Below are positions 45,302-52,975 of a stretch of 52,975 bases of DNA, piece by piece. The stretch is taken from contig JABLXN010000017.1 in NCBI GenBank assembly GCA_013177995.1, positions 1-52,975 on the forward strand, written 5' to 3'. Position 1 is the first letter of the stretch. Every line of letters begins with the position of its first letter. The position numbers were made by a program, and so were the translations under genes. The notes beneath the pieces are model-generated. The model was not told the origin of the DNA, did no database searches, and was given only the letters and a program-made list of their open reading frames with translations. This DNA comes from Brevinematales bacterium. Lineage in GTDB: Bacteria; Spirochaetota; Brevinematia; Brevinematales; Thermospiraceae.

Positions 45302-46192
45302 ATGACAAACATTATTCGACGTTCCAAGATGGTTACCTGGGTTGGTTTCTGGGTAAATATTGTTCTATCTCTATTCAAATATATTGCTGGTTTTGTCGGT
45401 CATAGTCAGACCATGATTGCTGATGCTACCCATAGCCTTTCGGATCTTATTACGGATGTCGCTGTTCTCCTCGGAATCAATTACTGGTCAAAGCCAGCGG
45501 ATGCCACTCATCCCTATGGCCATAAACGCATTGAAACCTTGGTTACCGGACTTATTGCTTTCTTATTGGGTGTTGTGGGAATTGGTATAGGCTATGAAGG
45601 CCTGATCAGTCTGAGAGAACCAGATACTTCTCAGGTTGGAGGTATTGCCCTTATTATGGCTCTGGTTTCTATCGTATCAAAGGAGATCTTGTACAGGTGG
45701 ACAGTGATTCAGGGGAAAAAGCTTGAATCTCCCGCCATTATTGCCAATGCCTGGCATCATCGCTCGGACGCTCTGAGTTCTCTACCGGCTTTTATTGCTA
45801 TTGGGCTTTCTCTGATTGATAAAAGGCTTTCGTATTTTGACCATATTGGGGCTGTGGTGGTATCTCTTTTTATTCTCAAGACAAGCTGGGATTTGCTTCT
45901 TCCTGTTTTGCAGGAACTCTCAGACAAAGGAGCCAGTGATAATGACGTGATGATGATCATCAAAATAGCTGAATCTATTGAAGGGGTTCGCGAGGTTCAT
46001 GCCGTAAGGACACGCAAACATGGTCATGCTATGTTCGTCGATCTTCACGTGTTAGTAGATGGGGATCTCAGTGTGACAATGGGACATGCTATTGCTGGAG
46101 AGGTAAAACACAAACTGCTTGAATATGGTCCAAGTGTTCAGGATGTGATTATCCATATTGAACCGTATGAAACAGCCTCCAGAAACAAGTAG
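45302..46192 (+). CDS. Cation diffusion facilitator metal transporter
   Basis: CDF proteins export divalent metals such as zinc, iron or manganese in exchange for protons. The ATG at 45302 follows GAGGAG and gives 296 residues. Motifs: MIADATHSLSDLITD in helix 2, HPYGHKRIETL, and AWHHRSDALSS in helix 5, giving the HxxxD metal site, plus a C-terminal cytoplasmic domain (VREVHAVRTRKHGHAMFVDLHVLVD). The opening Asp/His set DxxxD-HxxxD fits zinc/iron-type members. It appears to be a single-gene unit. Confidence 0.92.
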   Translation: MTNIIRRSKMVTWVGFWVNIVLSLFKYIAGFVGHSQTMIADATHSLSDLITDVAVLLGINYWSKPADATHPYGHKRIETLVTGLIAFLLGVVGIGIGYEGLISLREPDTSQVGGIALIMALVSIVSKEILYRWTVIQGKKLESPAIIANAWHHRSDALSSLPAFIAIGLSLIDKRLSYFDHIGAVVVSLFILKTSWDLLLPVLQELSDKGASDNDVMMIIKIAESIEGVREVHAVRTRKHGHAMFVDLHVLVDGDLSVTMGHAIAGEVKHKLLEYGPSVQDVIIHIEPYETASRNK

Positions 46193-46219
46193 GTAGTTTC
46201 CCCTACTCCTTCATAATGG

Positions 46220-46248
46220 TTGCAAAAAAAACAAAGCTATGCTACAAT
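46220..46248 (+). promoter_or_regulatory. Promoter of the RnfB-like/MoxR genes
   Basis: TTGCAA (46220-46225) and TACAAT (46243-46248) are spaced by 17 bp, 25 bp before the start codon. Confidence 0.65.
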
Positions 46249-46273
46249 AACCTATCCTGATGAGGAGGCTTTC

Positions 46274-46582
46274 ATGAATACAGGCGAACTTGTGCTTCGG
46301 GCTGTTCTTTTCATGGCAGGGCTGAGTACTCTTTTGGGTATTTTGATTTTAGTTTTTTCCAAGGTTTTTGAGGTGAAACTTGATCCTCGTATCGAAGCTA
46401 TTAATGGTGTTCTTCCCGCCTATAACTGTGGCTCCTGTGGGTATCCTGGATGTATTCAGTATGCCACGGCGATTGTGAACGAAGGGATTTCTCCAGCCAA
46501 ATGTACCCCTGGTGGACAGGAAGTCAGCCACAAAATCAGGGAGATTCTTGAACAGGGGAATACCACGCCTCCTTCAGCATAG
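46274..46582 (+). CDS. Short RnfB-like Fe-S membrane protein
   Basis: The ATG at 46274, behind GAGGAGG, gives 102 residues: one membrane helix (about 10-30), then a Fe-S motif, YNCGSCGYPGCIQYATAIV...CTPGG, the four-cysteine signature of the RnfB N-terminal domain. Full RnfB proteins continue with two ferredoxin domains; this one stops after the first cluster, and no other rnf gene is nearby. It could be a membrane electron carrier or a stand-alone relative. The moxR gene follows after 26 bp. Confidence 0.8.
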   Translation: MNTGELVLRAVLFMAGLSTLLGILILVFSKVFEVKLDPRIEAINGVLPAYNCGSCGYPGCIQYATAIVNEGISPAKCTPGGQEVSHKIREILEQGNTTPPSA

Positions 46583-46608
46583 AAAGCGTATCTTACAAGG
46601 AGACCAGC

Positions 46609-47577
46609 ATGGATGAAGAAATCAAAGCTCTCACAGAAGAAATTGTTGACCATGCCCCTACCCTTCAGAAAATTGTCACAGAGTTTGAAAAGGTCATTGT
46701 TGGTCAGGAACATCTGCTGAAGCGAATGATTTCAGCCCTGTTAACAGGTGGGCATCTTTTAGTTGAAGGAGCCCCTGGACTTGCCAAAACCCTTTCTATT
46801 AGTACTCTCGCCAGGCTCTTCGATATGGATTTCAAGAGAATTCAGTTTACTCCGGATCTTTTACCTGCGGATATCAGGGGAACAATGATTTACAATGTTC
46901 AAACCGGCCAATTTGATGTGAAAAAAGGTCCTATTTTCACCAATTTTGTGTTAGCAGATGAAATTAACCGGGCTCCGGCCAAGGTACAATCTGCTCTTCT
47001 GGAAGCCATGCAGGAGAGAACAGTCACCCTTGGAGAAACCACCTACGATCTTCCCTCACCCTTTTTTGTGATGGCAACCCAAAATCCCATTGAACATGAG
47101 GGCACCTACCCTCTCCCTGAGGCTCAGATTGATCGTTTTTATATGAAAATTCTTGTCTCCTATCCCTCTCCAAAAGAAGAGAAGCGAATCCTCCACAGAA
47201 TGACAGGCACCATAGAACCCTCTGTGAAAAAGGTAGCCAGCAAAAGCGATATTCAGAAAATGCAAAAACTCGTCTCTCGTATCTATGTAGATGAGAAGAT
47301 TTATGACTATGTGGTAAATCTTGTCCAGGCAACAAGAAATACCCACAAGGATTATATCCGGTATGGAGCCTCCCCACGAGCGGCTATTGCCTGGGTAAAA
47401 GCCGCCAAGGTAGAGGCCTTGATGGATGAGCGTGGATATGTGATCCCTGAGGATGTGAAACATACCGCCCATGATATTCTCCGTCATAGACTTATCCTGA
47501 ATTTTGAAGCCGAGGCGGAGGGTATAACCCCTGATCAGGTGATTGACACCCTTCTCCAGGAGGTGGAAATACCGTAA
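46609..47577 (+). CDS. MoxR-family AAA+ ATPase
   Basis: MoxR ATPases act as chaperones that help assemble or activate metal-containing or surface complexes. The 322-residue protein has Walker A GAPGLAKTL, Walker B VLADEINRAP, the sensor region FVMATQNPIEHEGTYPLPEAQIDRF and a C-terminal lid. In most genomes moxR is followed by DUF58 and von Willebrand factor A genes; here it is followed by an outer-membrane protein gene instead, so those partners are missing or elsewhere. The start follows AAGGAG. Confidence 0.93.
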   Translation: MDEEIKALTEEIVDHAPTLQKIVTEFEKVIVGQEHLLKRMISALLTGGHLLVEGAPGLAKTLSISTLARLFDMDFKRIQFTPDLLPADIRGTMIYNVQTGQFDVKKGPIFTNFVLADEINRAPAKVQSALLEAMQERTVTLGETTYDLPSPFFVMATQNPIEHEGTYPLPEAQIDRFYMKILVSYPSPKEEKRILHRMTGTIEPSVKKVASKSDIQKMQKLVSRIYVDEKIYDYVVNLVQATRNTHKDYIRYGASPRAAIAWVKAAKVEALMDERGYVIPEDVKHTAHDILRHRLILNFEAEAEGITPDQVIDTLLQEVEIP

Positions 47578-47646
47578 AAATAAAAATAAATATTTCACTT
47601 TTTTTAAAAATAAACGTATTAAAAATAAAACACTAAGGAGGATTCT

Positions 47647-49077
47647 ATGAAGAAGGTCTGGTGGATTTTGGTGGTGAGTTGTGTTTTCGATGGTATGTAT
47701 GGGTCTCTTTCAAGGCTCGGAGGCATGGCTCTTTATTATCCCGGTATCAATTTGCGGGAATATCTTTGGATAGCAGATGATCCGATTGGAATAAGTGTGA
47801 ACGGAAGCCTCATCTATCGGCTCTCCAATGAGGTAGGGTTTGAACCGTATGCTTCTATTTATTCAACTGACTGGAAAAGTGCCTTTGGCTATGCGGTGAT
47901 ACATCAGGATATTTTCTCTCTCGGAGTTTTTGTGAATGATCAACCCGAATCTGAGGATTATCTTTCTTATTATCCCGATGCAAATCTCGTAAATACCCCA
48001 ACTTATCCTGCAGGAAATAATCCAAATGATTATAATACTATTACTTCTCTCGATAGAAAACCATGGTTTGATATCATCTTGGGTAGTCAGAAGATCCCCT
48101 TTTCCCCTTATATAGGTCTCTCTCTTACAGCAGCAGCTTATTCTACCAACTATGAGCATATTCCCAATCCTGTAGATCCTACGAAGGCTCTTATTCATGG
48201 AGAGGAATCTGCTTTTCTCTGGAAGATACGAACAGGGGCTACGGTTGATATCCTCAAACCCTTTGTAATCGATGCCTCGGTAGGTGTTTGGATTCCCTCA
48301 TTTACGATTCAAACCAAAACTACGATGACAGAAATCCAAAACTACAAAAACGAAGAAAAACATATCAGTGAAGGAAACTTTGGGGTGGAGGTCAGGGTAT
48401 TCCCAAAATGGAAACTTTCTCCTCGCCTTGAGTGGAAGAGTATGCTTGCTTACCGTTATCTCAACCTGAATAGTACCCATACGGTAACCATGGATCTCAA
48501 TGGTGATGGAGATTTTGTTGACGCAGGAGAACTCAAAAGCAAAAATACCCACCCCTATTCAGTTCAGCAAATTGAAGTAGGAACAGGTATTACCTACTCA
48601 GAGGGTAACCTCTTGGCTTTTGGTTCTCTCAACAATCTCACCCTTCTCTCCAGTGAGGAGTGGTTTACGGTAAACCAGAGTACGGGGACAGATGTTTATA
48701 TGGATAAAGAAAACGGAAGTAGAACACAAAATTATACCATTCTCAATGGAGGGATAGAGCTTGGCCTAAAAAAATGGTTATCACTCCGAATGGGAGTTGC
48801 TAACTGGTATCACCTTGAAACCACAACTACATCATCCTTTACCTACGCCGGCACCACTGAGACAGCAAGGAATACGTTGACAGAATTTCAGTTGGATACG
48901 ATGTTTCTTCCTCAATTAGGCTTGAGTATCCATTTTGGTGGGTTTTCTATAGACTGGATGATAAGTGATGCCTTTATCTGGACAGTCATAGGCCAGGGAC
49001 GCCTTCCCTATCTCATCAGTGGAAATAATCTCTTTGATAACTTTTCTTTCATAGCGAGTCTCAGATATAACTTTTAG
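47647..49077 (+). CDS. Putative outer-membrane beta-barrel protein
   Basis: The 476-residue product has a signal peptide (about residues 1-19), then many alternating amphipathic strands with aromatic ends, and finishes in ...ASLRYNF, a C-terminal Phe typical of proteins inserted by BamA. One surface-loop segment, DLNGDGDFVDAGEL, looks like a calcium-binding EF-hand-like loop. I do not recognise the family. It starts behind AAGGAGG, 69 bp after moxR in an AT-rich gap, and is closed by a strong terminator. Confidence 0.75.
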   Translation: MKKVWWILVVSCVFDGMYGSLSRLGGMALYYPGINLREYLWIADDPIGISVNGSLIYRLSNEVGFEPYASIYSTDWKSAFGYAVIHQDIFSLGVFVNDQPESEDYLSYYPDANLVNTPTYPAGNNPNDYNTITSLDRKPWFDIILGSQKIPFSPYIGLSLTAAAYSTNYEHIPNPVDPTKALIHGEESAFLWKIRTGATVDILKPFVIDASVGVWIPSFTIQTKTTMTEIQNYKNEEKHISEGNFGVEVRVFPKWKLSPRLEWKSMLAYRYLNLNSTHTVTMDLNGDGDFVDAGELKSKNTHPYSVQQIEVGTGITYSEGNLLAFGSLNNLTLLSSEEWFTVNQSTGTDVYMDKENGSRTQNYTILNGGIELGLKKWLSLRMGVANWYHLETTTTSSFTYAGTTETARNTLTEFQLDTMFLPQLGLSIHFGGFSIDWMISDAFIWTVIGQGRLPYLISGNNLFDNFSFIASLRYNF

Positions 49078-49093
49078 GGAAAAAGTTTCGAAA

Positions 49094-49119
49094 GGGTGTC
49101 CAGTCGGGCACCCTTTTTT
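49094..49119 (+). terminator. Rho-independent terminator after the outer-membrane protein gene
   Basis: GGGTGTCC and GGGCACCC form an 8-bp stem (one G-U pair) with a 4-base loop, followed by TTTTTT. Confidence 0.85.
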
Positions 49120-49120
49120 C

Positions 49121-49149
49121 TTGAAAAAATCTTTTTTTTTTCTTACAGT
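49121..49149 (+). promoter_or_regulatory. Promoter of the yggS-nth operon
   Basis: TTGAAA (49121-49126) and TACAGT (49144-49149) are 17 bp apart, 17 bp before the start codon and immediately behind the preceding terminator. Confidence 0.55.
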
Positions 49150-49166
49150 ATATTCTGGAGGAAGGT

Positions 49167-49835
49167 ATGTCTATCAAGGAAAACTATCAACGCATCATGG
49201 AACAGATTGAAGATCTGAAGGCAAAAAAGCATATATCGTATCCTATTACCATTGTGGCTGTGACCAAAACCTTTGGCCCAGAAGTCGTCAAAGAGGCTGT
49301 AGAAGCGGGTATCCATCACATTGGAGAAAACCGTGTCCAGGAAGCAGAAGAAAAGTTTTCTAAGCTACAAGATCTTTCTTTTACCCGTCATCTTATCGGC
49401 TCTCTTCAATCCAACAAAATCAATAAGGCTCTTCAATGGTTTGATGTCATTCAGTCGGTGGAGAGTGTCTCTCTTGCCGAGGGGATATCCAAGCGACTTC
49501 AAAGAACCCTCCCTATCTTCGTTGAGGTCAATACCTCTTTTGAAACCTCCAAACATGGAGCAAGGCCTGATGAGGCTTTGGATCTCATAGCCCAGATCAA
49601 AGAACTCCCAAATCTTTTTATTACTGGTCTCATGACGGTTGGTCCACTTACCGAGGATGAGAAAAAGATACGAGAGGCTTTTCGTCTTCTGAGAAAACTT
49701 CGGGATGATGCCCAGAAATGGTTTTCTCATCCGCTTCAACTTTCTATGGGGATGAGTGATGATTTTCTTGTGGCCATCGAAGAGGGAAGCACCATGGTGC
49801 GATTGGGGAGAGTCCTTTTTGGAAGCCGAAGGTAA
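49167..49835 (+). CDS. yggS: Pyridoxal-phosphate homeostasis protein YggS
   Basis: YggS/PLPBP proteins bind PLP and keep its free level in balance; they have no known catalytic turnover. The 222-residue protein has the PLP lysine in IVAVTKTF, IGENRVQEAEEKF, RHLIGSLQSNKINKAL, GLMTVGPLTED and LSMGMSDDFLVAIEEGSTMVRLGRVLFG, all family hallmarks. It starts behind GGAGGAAGG. The endonuclease III gene follows by 24 bp and is probably co-transcribed. Confidence 0.95.
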   Translation: MSIKENYQRIMEQIEDLKAKKHISYPITIVAVTKTFGPEVVKEAVEAGIHHIGENRVQEAEEKFSKLQDLSFTRHLIGSLQSNKINKALQWFDVIQSVESVSLAEGISKRLQRTLPIFVEVNTSFETSKHGARPDEALDLIAQIKELPNLFITGLMTVGPLTEDEKKIREAFRLLRKLRDDAQKWFSHPLQLSMGMSDDFLVAIEEGSTMVRLGRVLFGSRR

Positions 49836-49859
49836 CTTCAGAAAAGCAAGGATAACAGG

Positions 49860-50519
49860 ATGACCACAGAAGAGGTATTGCAGGCCCTCACTATCCTCAA
49901 GAGCCACTATCCCACGTGGCAGGCGCCGGTGGTGACGTTTGTCGCAGTGTCAAAAGGTACCCCCTATCAGGTCCTTATAGCCACCTTGTTATCCCTGAGA
50001 ACAAAGGACGAGACCACAAGAGAGGCCACAAAACGACTTTTTACGAGGGCTCACACGCCGGAAAAGATGCTCACTCTCTCTGAGGAAGAGATAGCCCGTC
50101 TCATTTACCCCGTGGGTTTTTATAGGATGAAGGCTAAACGGATCAAAGAGATCACCCAGATCCTTCTCGAAAAATACAACGGCATTGTTCCAGATACCAT
50201 CGAAGAGCTTTTGACTCTCCCTGGAGTGGGACGAAAGACAGCCAACCTTGTGATCACCTTGGGATACCATAAACCAGGTATCTGTGTGGATACCCATGTT
50301 CATCGTATTTCGAATAGATGGGACTATGTCCGGACCAAAACACCGGAAGAAACAGAATTTGCCCTCAGAGAGAAACTCCCTGTTTCAGAGTGGATAACGT
50401 ATAATGATATTCTTGTTGCCTTTGGCCAGACTATTTGCAAACCCGTCTCTCCTCTCTGCAAAAGTCGGTGTCCCGTCAACCACCTTTGCCCTCAAAGAGG
50501 GGTTGAGAGACATCGCTAA
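49860..50519 (+). CDS. nth: Endonuclease III-type DNA glycosylase
   Basis: Nth removes oxidised pyrimidines and cuts at abasic sites. The 219-residue protein contains the helix-hairpin-helix [15 protein letters not shown] with the catalytic lysine, and [12 protein letters not shown] with the catalytic aspartate. The C-terminal cysteines read C-x6-C-x3-C-x5-C instead of the usual C-x6-C-x2-C-x5-C, one extra residue in the 4Fe-4S loop. It could bind a cluster anyway. The stop overlaps the convergent nifU gene by 4 bp. Confidence 0.92.
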   Translation: MTTEEVLQALTILKSHYPTWQAPVVTFVAVSKGTPYQVLIATLLSLRTKDETTREATKRLFTRAHTPEKMLTLSEEEIARLIYPVGFYRMKAKRIKEITQILLEKYNGIVPDTIEELLTLPGVGRKTANLVITLGYHKPGICVDTHVHRISNRWDYVRTKTPEETEFALREKLPVSEWITYNDILVAFGQTICKPVSPLCKSRCPVNHLCPQRGVERHR

Positions 50520-51478
50520 ATGGGATAGACGACAATATTCTCATCTACTTTGCGGTTCAAATAACCCTGGATGGCATAGAGGGTTCCTGTCATAGCACTG
50601 GCACACCCATTGCACGCTCCAAGGTAGCGGATATACACAAGGGTTTTGCCATTGTCCGTGCTCTGAATATCCACAATCTCAAGACTTCCCCCATCAGCGG
50701 CTAACATAGGCCGAATCTCTTCGTCAATAATCTTTTCCAGGATCTTGTGTTTCTGGACAATGGTCATGTCGCTAAATTTGGTCTCTTCTGTCATGGTCTT
50801 CTCCTTTACCATTTCTTCTCGAACCTCTCGTAATATATCGACAAGATAGTACTTTCTCTTTTCATGTCCTCCAGGCTGAATACAGGATTTACAAAACGCC
50901 CCTGCTTTGGTGTATTGAGTGATTTCTTCCACTGTTTTGAGGTCATTTATACGAATAACGTCTCGAATAGTTCGGAGAGAAACGCGAGCACATTCGCAAA
51001 CTATTTCTTCTTCCTCTAATGACTCTCTATCCACCCCTTTGTAAATGGCTACAGCTTGTTTAATAACATCATAAGCCATCACGCTACAATGCATTTTTTG
51101 GGACGGTACAGCTGGGATATCTGGTGCATCTCGAAGAGCTCTTTCCACATCAAGATTGGTGATTTTTACAGCCTCATCGACAGTTTTCCCTATACAGAGT
51201 TCCGCCATCATATCACTTGAAGCAATAGCTGTTCCACATCCAAAGCTTTTGAACCTCGCATCAAGGATGGTATCCGTCTTGGGATCAACAATCCAGTAGA
51301 GTCTCACTGCATCTCCACAGCTCTCTGCCCCCCAATCAGCAATAACAAGTTTACCTCCCATGCGTTTTGCATCTTCTTCGGTGAGTTCTCCTCTATAGAA
51401 AGGGTTATCCATTCTCTCGGCTACTTTTCGTGAGTAATTTTCCCACAATGCTCCACCAATAAGCTGATTTTTAGCCAT
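50516..51478 (-). CDS. nifU: Three-domain Fe-S scaffold NifU
   Basis: NifU builds Fe-S clusters on sulfur from NifS. The 320-residue protein has an IscU-like N-domain (about residues 1-145; [32 protein letters not shown]), a BFD-like 2Fe-2S domain (about 155-205; [21 protein letters not shown]) and an Nfu-type C-domain (about 235-320; [24 protein letters not shown]). All cluster cysteines are present. No nitrogenase genes are nearby, so it probably serves general cluster assembly. It follows nifS by 2 bp and starts behind GAGGAG. Confidence 0.96.
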   Translation of the reverse strand: MAKNQLIGGALWENYSRKVAERMDNPFYRGELTEEDAKRMGGKLVIADWGAESCGDAVRLYWIVDPKTDTILDARFKSFGCGTAIASSDMMAELCIGKTVDEAVKITNLDVERALRDAPDIPAVPSQKMHCSVMAYDVIKQAVAIYKGVDRESLEEEEIVCECARVSLRTIRDVIRINDLKTVEEITQYTKAGAFCKSCIQPGGHEKRKYYLVDILREVREEMVKEKTMTEETKFSDMTIVQKHKILEKIIDEEIRPMLAADGGSLEIVDIQSTDNGKTLVYIRYLGACNGCASAMTGTLYAIQGYLNRKVDENIVVYPI

Positions 51479-51480
51479 AA

Positions 51481-52674
<1,194 letters not shown>

Positions 52675-52686
52675 TTAGTGTATTTT

Positions 52687-52716
52687 ATTATACAAACAAA
52701 AGCAGAGTATTGTCAA
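52687..52716 (-). promoter_or_regulatory. Promoter of nifS-nifU
   Basis: On the minus strand, a perfect TTGACA (52716-52711) and a perfect TATAAT (52692-52687) are 18 bp apart, 27 bp before the start codon. No Fe-S-type operator was recognised. Between here and the MITE at 52827 nothing else was seen. Confidence 0.8.
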
Positions 52717-52826
52717 ATTTTAGCAAAGAACCCCTTCCCTGTGTATTTTTCAGGGAAAAGATTTCAAAAAATTTTCCTTATATCATTTCCATTTTTCTTC
52801 TTGAGAATGGTATATAAAAGTGAAAG

Positions 52827-52975
52827 GAGACCTTTGCACGAATGTGCAAAGGTCTCAAAAAGTAATAAAAAATAAAAAATAGTATAAAAATATTTCTTTT
52901 CGTAATCAATAATTCTATTTTTTTGAACAGAAAAGACAAGTGAGCCCCTGTAAACAGAAAAAGCGGGGAAGAGGG
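52827..52975 (+). repeat. MITE-like element, copy 3 (cut by window edge)
   Basis: The hairpin end (52827-52856) has the same 13-bp stem with loop GAAT, and the body up to AAACAGAAAAAGCGGGG matches copy 2. After GCGGGG it reads AAGAGGG, where copy 2 has the second hairpin. This looks like a deletion between two GGGG stretches (copy 2 has CAGGGGAAGA after that hairpin). The far end and its target duplication lie outside the window. Confidence 0.85.

Overview
The window comes from a bacterium with an outer membrane. A block of genes encodes BamA, TamB, a Skp/OmpH chaperone and several lipoproteins, and there is a separate beta-barrel protein. It also has chemotaxis genes (cheR, cheD, cheB and an MCP-like coiled coil), two CHASE2-type adenylate cyclases, a three-domain NifU with NifS, and a hemerythrin. 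The DNA is moderately AT-rich by eye and the ribosome binding sites are strong. This mix fits a spirochaete-like lineage, but nothing here proves the phylum. No rRNA, tRNA or CRISPR array was seen.

Layout. 1-189: the end of an insertion sequence (IS) abutting the first gene. 189-3732: a chemotaxis operon whose upstream part is missing. 3992-7379: hisF, an unusual HAD-Smr fusion and an ABC exporter. 7380-8309: a MITE-like repeat, a small lipoprotein and a structured intergenic palindrome. 8310-11517: apt, secG, ispD, a lipoprotein and an M20 peptidase. 11553-15301: a 20-repeat SDS22-type LRR protein and a receiver-PAS-GAF-histidine kinase. 15312-16816: a full-length IS with a frameshifted transposase. 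16895-23190: glgB followed by two CHASE2 cyclases in one tight operon. 23191-35765 (minus strand): a TPR lipoprotein or periplasmic protein, a CCA-adding enzyme, a PHP phosphoesterase, aroB, skp, bamA, tamB and an LPP20-like lipoprotein. 35965-41848: gyrB/parE, leuS, an unknown gene, hemerythrin and a DJ-1 family protein. 41852-52659: ndk, a DUF362 ferredoxin-like protein, a metallophosphatase, a second MITE copy, a CarD-like regulator, a CDF transporter, an RnfB-like Fe-S protein, MoxR, an outer-membrane protein, YggS, endonuclease III, and nifU and nifS (minus strand). The window ends inside a third MITE copy.

Most notable points. (1) The tandem cyclases at 19120-23190 carry complementary active-site losses. 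The first lacks both metal-binding aspartates but keeps the Asn/Arg pair; the second keeps the aspartates but lacks Asn/Arg. This is the division seen between the C1 and C2 domains of mammalian adenylyl cyclases, so I infer an obligate heterodimeric receptor cyclase, co-transcribed with glycogen branching enzyme. (2) A roughly 200-bp non-autonomous element is present three times. It has 13-bp terminal inverted repeats, exact 5-bp target duplications on both complete copies, and an end hairpin whose loop is flipped in one copy. (3) Comparing the two IS copies exposes a one-base deletion in the transposase of the complete copy.

Promoters repeatedly show TTGCNN - 17 bp - TATAAT-like boxes, consistent with a sigma-70-type housekeeping factor that tolerates C at the fourth -35 position.
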